Below, piece by piece: positions 27,401 through 37,608 of a stretch of 64,000 nucleotides of DNA. The notes under the pieces were generated by a model, which searched no databases, was not told the origin of the DNA, and saw only the letters and a program-made list of their open reading frames with translations. Position numbers and translations under genes: made by a program. Position 1 is the stretch's first letter; each line of letters starts with the position of its first letter. This stretch comes from Pelargonium cotyledonis (Eukaryota > Streptophyta > Magnoliopsida > Geraniales > Geraniaceae). The stretch spans positions 62,001 through 126,000 of the forward strand of contig JAYMTA010000002.1 of NCBI GenBank assembly GCA_036897625.1, read 5' to 3'.

Positions 27401-28956
27401 GGAATGAATATATCCAATTTGCTAATAAATTCTTTCCTAAATCAGGAATTCTGAAGCTTTTTTTAGTTTTTGTTTATTTAGGGCCTTTGACTCCTCTTTT
27501 ACTCGGTTTTAATTTCTGCCAGATATCCACCAACCTACCGGGCAATACCTATCTATGTATCTTTTTTTATACTGCGTAATTGGTAGATGTAGGACAGTAG
27601 GCTTGGGCATGACAAATTTATGAGCTCGATTCACTTTAGAAGGGCGTTATTTTATACAATACTACACTATTTCTCCTCGTTTTTATTAAAAAAAAGTTAG
27701 AGTGAAAGTTATCCGTAGTAAAAATACCTGAACCCTCTTTAGCCCTTGGACCTGTAAAGTTACTCTAATTCTATAGCAGCGGGGGCCCTTGTTTGTTATT
27801 TATTACTCTGTATTTATGTAAAAGCGAGAATTCTTCTAACCCATAATTTGAAATTTGTCATTTATGGCTGAAGTTGATAAGGTCTTTTTTATAAACAAAG
27901 TATATTAAAGAATAGAATAAGAGCTCTCTGACAAGGAATCCTTGGAGTAATTCTCTTATTCTATTTCTTTTTGGATTTTAGACTCTGTTCCTGCTATATT
28001 TTAATATCTCAACTATAGATAGAGTCAGAAATAGGGGTAACCAGAATCTTTGACTGTTCCAGTTCATGTTGAATTTAGCTTTTCTAATTATTTTCCCTTC
28101 CTTCATTATAAATCAGGACCTTAGTGATATACACCTCGGAGCTTTATCACCTAGGGCATTTCTAAACTGCTCAATTCAAACAACTTTCATTTAGAAACTT
28201 ATAGTTTAAAGCACAGGAGATTGTAGAGCTACCCCAATTTAGTGATTACCTATTTAGATTTATAGAAAATGAAGGACACTAAGCAAAGCTCTCTTAAGGA
28301 ACATGTTTGACTCCCTGCTTTGACCCTAAAGACTTTACAATTTCCTTTTTGAGGGGTATAAAGGAGTAAGAAAGCAAGACAGAGAACCCCCTTCCACTCT
28401 ACCTTACTTTACAGACTAAAAACAAGAAGACCCTTAATTAACTCCTCTTCGGCTCTACACCTAGCTGCCCTTACCGTAAAAGGGGGCTTCGGCTTGGCTT
28501 TCTCGACTCATATAAATCCGAAGCAGGATACCCCTATTATTTTTTACTTTAGAAACCTTGCGCCTTACTAAATTCCTATAAACCAGAGCTTTAACTTTCC
28601 TAACCAGTTAATTACCTTTTGAAGAGTCCCCTTATACTCTGGAGCTACTACAGACCTAGAAAACATAGCAGCTATCCGTTATTGAGCTTTCTGTATTACT
28701 AGGATAACTATTCCTTTAGTTTTGTATTAGTTTAAGGAAGATTCCTCTTATTATCTTTGTTGTTACTAGTAAAGAGAGACTAGAAACCCTTTAATCCTTT
28801 TTTTTTTTTTACTTAAAAGCAAGAGTTTCTGCTCCCAAATATAGTAGACCCCTATAACTCAATCCTATCTAGTAAGCTAAAAGAGAATACCTAACAACAA
28901 GAAAAGCAGACTTATATCCTGACTTCGTCGCTTTACTTCCTTACCTTACTTTCTTA
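24487..28956. other. Noncoding stretch
   Basis: Contains the inverted repeat at 27911-27965 and a lone T-loop-like word at 25847. From about 28.4 kb the plus strand becomes C/T-rich and locally less AT-rich. No open frame above 60 codons. Confidence 0.55.
27911..27965. repeat. Perfect 13-bp inverted repeat with a palindrome in the loop
   Basis: AATAGAATAAGAG at 27911-27923 is the exact reverse complement of 27953-27965. The 29-base interval holds a second palindrome, CAAGGAATCCTTG at 27932-27944. In RNA this would make a two-part hairpin. No T-run follows that would suggest a terminator, and no gene is recognised upstream; a transcript-end stabilising stem or a recombination relic are both possible. 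Confidence 0.6.
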
Positions 28957-28999
28957 CTCGGTAGAACACCTGAAAAGCAGCTGCAAGGACAAGGTTCAA
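28957..28999 (+). repeat. tRNA-like dispersed repeat, copy B
   Basis: Second copy of the segment at 20931-20974, in the same orientation 8 kb away. It differs by five substitutions and lacks one A. Similarity fades on both sides, although both copies are followed within about 30 bases by AGATCT. Confidence 0.65.
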
Positions 29000-31847
29000 G
29001 ACGGGTCTTACAGATCTTTTACCTTTTTTGTATTCTATGGGGGATCCAAACTTACACTTGCCTTTGACTTTCCTAACTTAGCGGAGAAGTTACGAAGGCT
29101 AGCATATTATCGGGGAAAGCTTTCAAAACTTCTGCTAAGCCTACTTCGGTTGGAGTCTTTAATCTCATTTACAATAAACCTACATAGGGTGCACCAGAAC
29201 TCGCGCTGAAGAGGCAAAGTTAGATACTGGGTGGGATTTAGCTTAGCCTGGCAGTTCTTAAATAAAGACCATATATTTGCGGTAAAAGTAATCTGAATCC
29301 TTAAAGAAGCTGTAAAAAACCTGACAAAAGCCGGCTTTAGCGAGAATGAGTTCTACGACACTTATGTTTTTTAAAGGCTTATAACAGGACTTATATATAA
29401 GGGTATGGATCCCTTTTAGCGAAGGTCCCACTTTTTATAATCAGTACAAGAGTTTATATAATGTTGGACTACGAGATATTCCTTCAACTTTTTCTTTAAA
29501 GGACCAAGCAGGCCCGAAATTACGAATATAAGATCCCTCATAAATTTATATATGCCGAAATTTTCACAACTACAAGCAAAAGATTTTTAAACCTCAGGGT
29601 CTTACTTCTATATAAAATTCTGATCGAGAAATAATAAAGTAGCACCTTTCTTGGCTAGCAAAGCATTGTTTTGAAAATAAGAAATTGAAAAGTCCGGCAA
29701 GCCAAGCAAGGTTTTTTCATTCAACTTTAGATTTCAGTAATTTGTTAATATTCATTTTTATTTTGGAAGTTGTAGGAGTGCGCAAATATTATATTTTAGT
29801 TTTCGAGTTTGGTATTTTAAGGCATAAAGTCTCGGTTTCTCACATAGGGTTTCTGGTATAGGTATTAAAACTGCAAAGGCAGATATATCTGATAAAAGCC
29901 TTTTTACATTATATTAAGCACTAGTTATAGCCTGAGCTATTCCAAGTCCTGTAACTTTAAGCATATTTGCACTTTAAATTCCGGGGACTATAACAAAGAT
30001 TAGGGTCGGGTAAGCGAGGATAATTCTATCCATTCTAAGTACAAGCAACTCGTTTTTATGAAAATAGAGAACATACGGGCTACACTTATTCATTACATTA
30101 GTCAATCTTCAAGTTCGGAATTATATGGGGCGCGCAAAAGAAATTATAGAATAATAATGCGGGAAACTCCTTGTTGGCTTTTAGTTCTTGAGACAGAATC
30201 CTACTAAAGTCTTCGTGTTGCAGGTAGCCCTTTGGGTTATTTGTATTCATAGCTGTTCTGTAATTGAGAGTCTTCCTCTTGAAAGTATCCGTAACTTGTT
30301 GCTCGCTGGACTCTTCTTACCCGTATGGAGCGTTTTCTTCCAGGTAGTCTTGTTCTTAGGTCCCGCGTCAGATTACGGGTAATTAATCTCAGATACTCTT
30401 TTTTTATAATGTTACGCAAGAGTGACTCCGAACCCACGTGAAATCTGTTCACTACTAAACTAATGACCAAAAAGATTAAGTAAAGGGGTTTATTATACTT
30501 ATACTTCGAAGTCTTAGCGGAAAAGACCCCTTCCTTATAACACAACGCAGGCGCAGTCATTAAATCGAAATCTTTCAGTAGAACGTTCTTCTATACTCCT
30601 AGAAATTGACGTACACACCGGCAATGGAATACCTTTTAAAATTATAACCGAAACACGTAGCCCTCCTATTTACTGTGAGATAATTTTGAATGTTAGTTTA
30701 CCTACCTACTTATTTACTAGGAATTAAAGAAATAGATAAGAGGCCGACCTTTCTTTAGTGATTCCCTTGTTAGTCTAGAATCTTGTACCCACTTTTATAG
30801 GTTTAATTCTGCTATTACTCAATAAAATACCCCTTGCCACTAGAAACACAACAACGTTGGATCCTTTACAGTGGAGTAAATTATATAGTTTATAGGGACT
30901 CCGAGTCCTGTTTACTTTTTTTACTATAGCTTTTTCCTGGGCAAAAGTTGTAAATTTATACCAGAATAGGACCTAACAGAAGATCTGGAATTCCCCCTTT
31001 TTTTATACCGCAGTTGGTTAATGAGTTTACTTTGTTCTTTTTTGGATCTTAATTAGGCTAATATTAAGTAAAATAATGAGACAAAAAGCTAAGCCCTATA
31101 CTAATATTATAAGAAAGGATCTATACCTGTCTAGAATAGCTATTCTTATTTACTGTCAGATCAAGTCCTTTAAAATTCATATTTCTTATTTTTTCAAAAC
31201 CAAAGTATAGGATTTTCTCTTTAGTAGTCAACTTTACGATCTCTCTTTATAGAATTCCGAGTTTTTTGTTATATATCCCAAGACTAAGATAGAAATTCTT
31301 AACTCTTAAACAACCCGATAGGGGTCCTCCTTAGGCAAATACCTTATTCGGGAAAAGGAATCCGCCGATATAGAATGCGCTCTGCAAGTAATACGATGAT
31401 ATAGGCCGCAGTACATAGTTAGATATAGTAAATGAAACCTGCAGCTATCCACTATAAGGCCTAAGAGCCCCCGTAGTCTCTTGAACTCAAAAGTTTTAAA
31501 TGTAGGTTTTATTAAGTATATCGAATATCTAGGACTTTTAGGGATATAGAATTTTCTTTTGTTTACTTGTATTAATTGCCCACGAAAAGAAAGAGTCATT
31601 GCAGCTTATTTCATTTATATATTCCAGATTTTAGAGGTATCAGAATAAGTAAGAAGACTCTAACAATAAGTAAGCCTAAAGAGTAAGGGCTAAGCCGCCA
31701 ACTAGAGCTACCAAGACTCATACTAAAGACTTCTATTATTCTATATATATATTGTAAATTATATGAAGTGACGACTGGTCTAATTCATAGATATACTCGT
31801 AAATCTAAGAAGAATCTGTCCTATTTTCTGCCTGTTCTATTTAGTCT
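29000..31847. other. Noncoding stretch
   Basis: Holds a 107-codon open frame on the minus strand (30237-30560) overlapped by a 64-codon frame on the plus strand (30188-30382), and a 97-codon minus frame (31306-31599). None shows a motif or domain I know; I treat them as chance frames. Confidence 0.5.
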
Positions 31848-31915
31848 TACGTTTATAAGTGGTAAAGCAAACCAACAAGTTATCGGAGGTTGTTGGTTCA
31901 AGTCCTGCTTTTATG
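31848..31915 (+). pseudogene. tRNA-like fragment
   Basis: TTATAAGTGGTAAAGC is D-arm-like and GGTTGTTGGTTCAAGTCCTGC is T-arm-like, 20 bases apart. The bases between do not form an anticodon stem. The overlapping 70-codon open frame (31768-31980) looks like a chance frame. Confidence 0.3.
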
Positions 31916-34900
31916 TGTCAAACTTGCATGATTATTCTTGGAAACTGGGCTTATGGTTTCCTTACGAGTCCGGATACTGAGATTTATAACAATAAAATTA
32001 CTGGAATGTAGGGACGCTGCCGCAATGATAGAATTGGGGTTATGCTAGGTATAAGAATTGTCCCAACCTTTAAATTGAGGGTGTCTCTCTTTCTTTTGTA
32101 TCTGGATTTTTGGTAGCTATATAAAAATGGAAAGGTTCCCGATTGAGGGGATCAAAAGCAAATTCTCAAAAAGGTAACCCCCCGGTCAGAGTATCTCTTA
32201 ATTAAGCAGCTTACGCCAATGATTTTTTGTGAATTTTGATATAAACAAATATAATCCAAAAGAAAGTGCCGGACCAAGCTCCTACTAGATGAAAAATTCC
32301 AGAGAAAATGCTCTAATCGAGTACACCGAGATATGCAAAAAAGCCCTTTAATAAAGTTTTTGAGGCTTTAGCCTTGTGGTTGATCTGCCATTTCTAATAA
32401 ATTACCCAGTTCCTAGACTCAGGAGAAACTAAAAATACGTATAATTTAAACAAAGGAAAGTTAGGCTACGCTTCAAGGGGCTTTCTTTTTTATGATAAAG
32501 AGATCCAACCAGAGTCTTATAGCTCAATATGGCCATAGGTGTATCTATAACTAAAAAGAAAACTTTCAATAAAGAGATTGAGAAGCTTGGGGATTCCTAT
32601 CTTATAAATAGTAAATAGAGGTTTGGGGATCGTTTCAATACGAAAACGCTGAGGACTCACATCATGTCTAGCAATTTCAGGGAAGAGAGTAGGTTATTTA
32701 TTTTTCTTAAGCTTTTAAGCTGACGAGGAGAGCTTTCGCTCAGTGTACTTAATAAGTAGATTCTATTCATATTCAAGCCTTTTCAATCTGTCAACGGATG
32801 GAATAGGGATAATACCTATCACTTTCTTTACACAGTCGTCTAAAACTTAGATTAAATTTAGTCAACTCAAGTACAAAAAAAAAGAAAGTAAAACAAGTAA
32901 GCATTCCTCATAAGTTCCTTCAGAGCTCCAAGGCCTGCCTCACTTCGTTCAGAGCTATAACTTCCTCTACTGCATCTACTTACTAGAGAGAGGAAACAAT
33001 CAATAGAACAACTTGTATGTTTCCATGGGATGGCTATATGAGTTAAATTTAAAAAGCACTTTGAAGATCAAACTTTCCTGTCTTTTTCTTTTCTTGAGTT
33101 CCTTTCACTTAGCAACTAAAGTTTCCCAGCAAGATAAAACCCGTATTATCTAGCTCTTTTTATATTCCCTTAGCAAAGCTATCCAATTCCTGACAAATTC
33201 CTGAGAGTAAGTACTATATCAGAGGGTTTACTATAACTATAGACCTAGAGCACAAGAGCCTTTCCCTTATTAATGACACCTTTCTTTTTTGTTTTATTCC
33301 TTTGTTTACAATTATAAAGAAAACTTTGAAAGCTTAAGAAAGTCATGTGTTGGCCATAAAGACCATAAGAAGTAAAGCTTCCCTATGGAATTTCAGTAGA
33401 AAGTAGAGAGCCTTTTCTTGTCCTGTTTGCTTCTAATCCAGAATCTAGAAATTGTAGAGCTAGGAATCCTTTTCTGTATTTTTAGGTCATAGATAAACGA
33501 AGAAGTACTTCTTTTTGTTAAGAGGGTACAGCTTTTCGAGAAGTCATTCGTGTGCTTTCTTTATGAGAAGGGTTTTACTAAGGGTTTTTGTGGAGATTGG
33601 TAAGGAGAGACTCTACTTTACTTTTATGTTCCTGACTTTCTAGTTAACAAAGAGCAGATCTAGGAAAGAATTTGGTAATAAGGGGTCTAGACTAGAGTCC
33701 TTATTTATCTAATACCTGCAACTAGGAATTTTAGTATATCCAAAGGGCTTTGTATGAAAGGCATGGCTTCTTGTTTCTTTCAATATCAATATTCTTTTGT
33801 AGCGGATTCGTTGTTAGAAGGAAAGAGAGTCTTAAGGGTCTTGTAGTACCTTCCCCAAGAATCTAAAGTTTCTCAAAAGGGTAAGCTGAGTTTACTCGTT
33901 ATTAGTTTCAGATCAAGGCGTATTCTATTACCTTGTTTTCCCTGAAATTAGAGTATCTATAGAATGTTTATCTTACTCTATCTATAGAAAGCCCAGGACA
34001 GTGCCCTAGTCTAAAATACACTTAAATTTACCATAATATCAACCTTTTAAAAGATCAACTCCTTCTTCGGGTATCCACTCCTTTATAAAAAAAACACATA
34101 ACTTATAAAAAAGTAAGAGGCTTACCCGTGAAAATACTATATATAGAAAGGATTCAATGTAATCAAAGTCTATTCTATACTTTCAGAAAAAGGATAATTC
34201 CAAAACCACTGAGACTAAACTTTTTTCTTTTTAACTCATAAACTACGTATCACTTACTAGATGTCTTGCTACACAAAAAGGGTGGGCTCGCGAAAAGCAG
34301 AAAGCGGAACCGGGGGTTAAACTTATAGGGTTTTGTGAATAAACCTAGGTTAAAAGAAAAGACCCCTAAGGAACTCCCTATGACTATTAAATTTATTGTA
34401 CAAAACTCAAATCAGGTTTAAGAATTCCTTTAAAGGGGCTTAAATCTCTTACTGAAATTCTATACTAGCATTTCGTTAATCTAATGGATCAGTTACAACA
34501 CTTGGAATCCAAAATCAGAGAAGCAGGTAAAAAGAGTGCATTCGCTGAATTACACTTAAAGTATGTGTATATGATAGGAGACTTCTATTATACGAAAGTT
34601 ATTAATTAATATAGCCGGGAGTCTTTCATTTAAGGAACTTACGGGAGCTCGGCCTTGGATAGTTGGACTTGTTTTGTACCATTTTCTTATTATCCACTGT
34701 TCTTTATCTTACCGAAATGAGTATTGTTGTTAGGTATTTTGATGGGTATAAAATTTTTAATCTCTATTTTTTGAGTCTTTTAAAGATATACTCTAGAAAT
34801 TGTAGTGCTTTTGTCAAGATTCCAGGAAATGCTGTCTAGTATAAGAAGTTAAGATCTTAGCGGGTCGGCTCAATAGAATGTATTTTGCCGAAGCTGCGGG

Positions 34901-35390
34901 TTTGGATAATTATATATGTGCTAAAGTTTCATTTTAAAGGGCTTAAGGTAATTAGTTTATTTAGCAAGAACCTTTCTGAAGTAACATGTGCTTGCGAGAA
35001 ATAAAAGGATCCGTAATATCTTAAAAGGCTATCTCACAAGGTGCTATTTGTAAAATTGTAACTTCCAGGATCATATGAGGCATAACTTCCAGGACCCTGG
35101 GTTTACTATGTATATAACATAAGAGCCCGCTAGGACCTTTTTCTAATAGCAAGGTTCTATAAACCAAATAGACTTACGATTGACAAGCATTAACTGACTA
35201 AAAATAAAGTATAGGATTCCCTTACCACAGGATTTTCGATACCATACCTTAAACGAATTAAGAAACCCTTTTTTAAACGGGCCTCACAAGAGAAAACTGG
35301 TAAATGAGAAAAAGCACCTATATAAAAGAAAAACTTTATCTTTAGTTCCTGACTCCCTTTAATATGATAGCAAAAAAATCCGAGCAGTAA
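31916..35390. other. Noncoding stretch
   Basis: C/T-rich tracts at about 32.9-33.3 kb are followed by a G/A- and T-rich tract to 33.9 kb. No gene is recognised. A 68-codon frame (35190-35396, minus) ends in the trnS-like T-arm. Confidence 0.55.
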
Positions 35391-35420
35391 TGTCACGGGT
35401 TCGAACCCCGTTTCCTCTGG
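35391..35420 (+). pseudogene. trnS-GCU-like 3' end
   Basis: A perfect T-arm ACGGG-TTCGAAC-CCCGT is followed by TTCCTCTG. This is the 3' end of native plant mitochondrial trnS-GCU (T-arm, then TTTCCTC). The 80 bases upstream contain no matching 5' acceptor, no GCU anticodon loop and no long variable arm, so only the last third survives. Confidence 0.45.
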
Positions 35421-37043
35421 TATCCGTCTTTTACTAAAGCTGGCTACACTACTTAGCTTTTTAAAGTTTTACTGTATAATACTCTTGAAAAGAATAGGAA
35501 TGCTTCTATAGCCGGAAAGTAACCTATATTTATAAGCTAACACGATATGCACTTTATTTTAGACTTTTTCTTTAATAAACAATTAGGGAACCGCAAAGAG
35601 AGGTTAACCGATTAATGGAGTCTAGTAAGCTCTTTAAAACTTGATAGTTAAAAATCTTAGAGTTATTTTACGAGCGATTGTGGTATTTGCTATAATATCC
35701 TTACGCTGGGATTTCTCTTTGTACTCTAAGTCTTGCATCAAAGATTTACGGTAGCTTTCTTGCTTGATACACACTAAAAAATAGGAATGCCTCGTTCAAA
35801 GTTGTACTGGTCAAATAAAAGACTTCCTGCTTTTAGATCAAAGGATTTCCAAGGACATTTTCTTGTATTCGAGGGGTCTAAAACAACCGCATCAAAATCT
35901 GTATCTAGCCTTAATAACAGACCGGATTCTGAATAAAAGAAAAGTCACGCACTTCAAATATTAGCAAGTGAGAGCTTAATCCATTCTTATTTGTGTAGTA
36001 GTAAGGGGCCTCTTTCACGGATCGGGATAGCCTAGGATTTTTGTTTAGATGCAGCCGACCTGAGAAAATATTCGTACGTTTTTTCTCATAGAAAACTTAT
36101 AAGGAGGAAAATTTCCTGTCGAATTTGGATTTTGATATGAAGTTACTCTGCTTTATAAATCTTTTTAAATTTGTTGTACAGTTAAAATGGGTAATTGGGA
36201 GTTCCCGTGTAATTCATTATATAAGTCTGTATTCATTCAATAAGAAGTGTCGGTCATAAGATCACTCAATAAAGTGAGTTTCAATCTAGTTATACTTGGA
36301 TCTTAGTTAAGTCAGAGAATAATGTGAGTTTTCTAGCTATGTTTTTAGGGAGCTAGCTGTTGAATACATGCGCTAGTTTGTTTTTATTACAATTTCTTTA
36401 CCATTCTTAAGAGTTAAATCGGAGAGTAGGACATCCTTTTACTCCACTAAGTATAGGATACTTTTAGTAGTTATACTAGATAGGACTTTTCAAGAATCTA
36501 AATAAAAGGCACTCTATAACGAATAATGAATACTTTTTATGTAACTTCAAAAGCCTCCACGACACCGATCTAGAATACTCTGCGAGTTATTTTCTTAATA
36601 GCCGTTGTTACTATGGATACCCTACTTTTTATAGACTGAGTTTATTCAAAAATGATATGCAATCCCAATCATAAGGGTTTCGAATCTTTGGTTTCTCTTT
36701 TAAAAGACTAAGAAAGAATAAGTTTCTATAGAGTATTTATGAGTAAGTTTTGAAAAAAAAAAGGGAATCGTTTAGGAGTATTACGAGGTGGTTAAGACTA
36801 GATTAAAGGAATGGCCTAACTATACGTTGTTTATTAGTTTCTTTTCTGAGAGTGCTCTCGAAACTGACTGCAACAAATCTTGTTAAAAAGTCAATAACAA
36901 AAGTAGAAACTCAAGTAAAAACTTAGTGGAGGAAGTTGCAGATTATATATCTAAGCCGAGGCCCTGAATGCATATCTCTTATTTGTAAGGGAATCCCAAA
37001 AATGAAAGACTACTCTTTTCTACAACCAAGTTTCTTGTACTTT
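35421..37043. other. Noncoding stretch
   Basis: No open frame above 60 codons and no RNA gene seen. Confidence 0.6.
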
Positions 37044-37122
37044 AGCGAGAGTTCACACGATTCGAACCACTGATCTGTGTATCCTGAGTTCTTTGCTTTA
37101 ACCAACTAGATTATCTATCCAC
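37044..37122 (-). pseudogene. trnF-GAA-like tRNA, degraded
   Basis: The D-arm and following bases TAGTTGGTTAAAGCAAAGAAC and the T-arm ATCAGTGGTTCGAATC agree with the native plant mitochondrial trnF-GAA from memory. The anticodon region reads CTCAGGA where CTGAAAA is expected, and the flanking bases do not make a stem. The 3' acceptor strand after the T-arm does not pair with GTGGATA. It lies about 410 bases from the Arg(UCU) tRNA on the same strand. A second trnF-like 3' half is at 45812-45862. Confidence 0.5.
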
Positions 37123-37535
37123 CATTCTCCGGGTCATTACTTCTTTATTTCTTTCTCCATCTGAGTATGTTTAAAAATACCAGTTTAGTTAGGATTAAGC
37201 GCGCATTAGACTGTGCTTACCCCTATGTTAAATGAAGTGGTAGAAATCACTCGTCATTACAACTCTCAGGAGTCGCTTTTAATAAAGGGAGAGTTCTTTG
37301 TCCCTTTGTCCAGTGTTTGACTATTCTACATTACAGTAAAAATTTACAACAAGGAAAGCCTGTCATATCAAACTTAACGAGTTTACTTTTTTAGTTTCAC
37401 AGAAATCCAAAGAGGATCTCTTCTCAGTTAATCGGAAGTCCCAATAGTTCGCAAATTAAGGGTTGTCATAAGAAAACAGAATAACAGATACATCACTCTA
37501 TCTTGCCTTCTTGCTAGAATCTAAGTACAAATACC

Positions 37536-37608
37536 TGGGCCTAGCAGGACTCGAACCTGCGGCCGTTAGATTAGAAGTCCAATGCTATACCAGCTGAGCT
37601 ATACATCC
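37536..37608 (-). tRNA. tRNA with Arg (UCU) anticodon on a trnK-like body
   Basis: The sequence folds as a tRNA with anticodon loop CTTCTAA, anticodon TCT at 37573-37575, so it should read AGA and AGG as arginine. The anticodon stem TTGGA/TCTAA pairs in all five positions (one G-U) and the T-arm GCAGG-TTCGAGT-CCTGC is perfect. The acceptor GGATGTA against TAGGCCC has two mismatches and the D-stem one. Compared from memory with plant mitochondrial trnK-UUU it differs at about 11 of 73 positions. One change pair in the anticodon stem (G31 to A, C39 to T) keeps pairing, which suggests selection. It may be a native mitochondrial trnR-UCU, as in mitochondria of early-diverging land plants, or a trnK copy whose anticodon changed. 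The acceptor mismatches leave function uncertain; C-to-U editing, known for some plant mitochondrial tRNAs, could mend at most the A-C pair. Confidence 0.75.

Noticed and set aside
30237-30560. 107-codon open frame, minus strand
   Set aside because: Length is expected by chance at this stop frequency, another frame overlaps it, and no motif or family was recognised.
30607-30620. GTACACACCG, resembling the 3' end of small-subunit rRNA
   Set aside because: Only ten bases match and the surroundings do not resemble rRNA.
32716-32746. Hairpin GAGAGCTTTCGCTC considered as a second domain V
   Set aside because: It lacks the GAGCC opening and the TACGGTT return motif.
14584-33465. Shared word TTGTAGAGCTAGGAA at 14584 and 33453
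   Set aside because: A 15-base exact match is expected many times by chance among all pairs.
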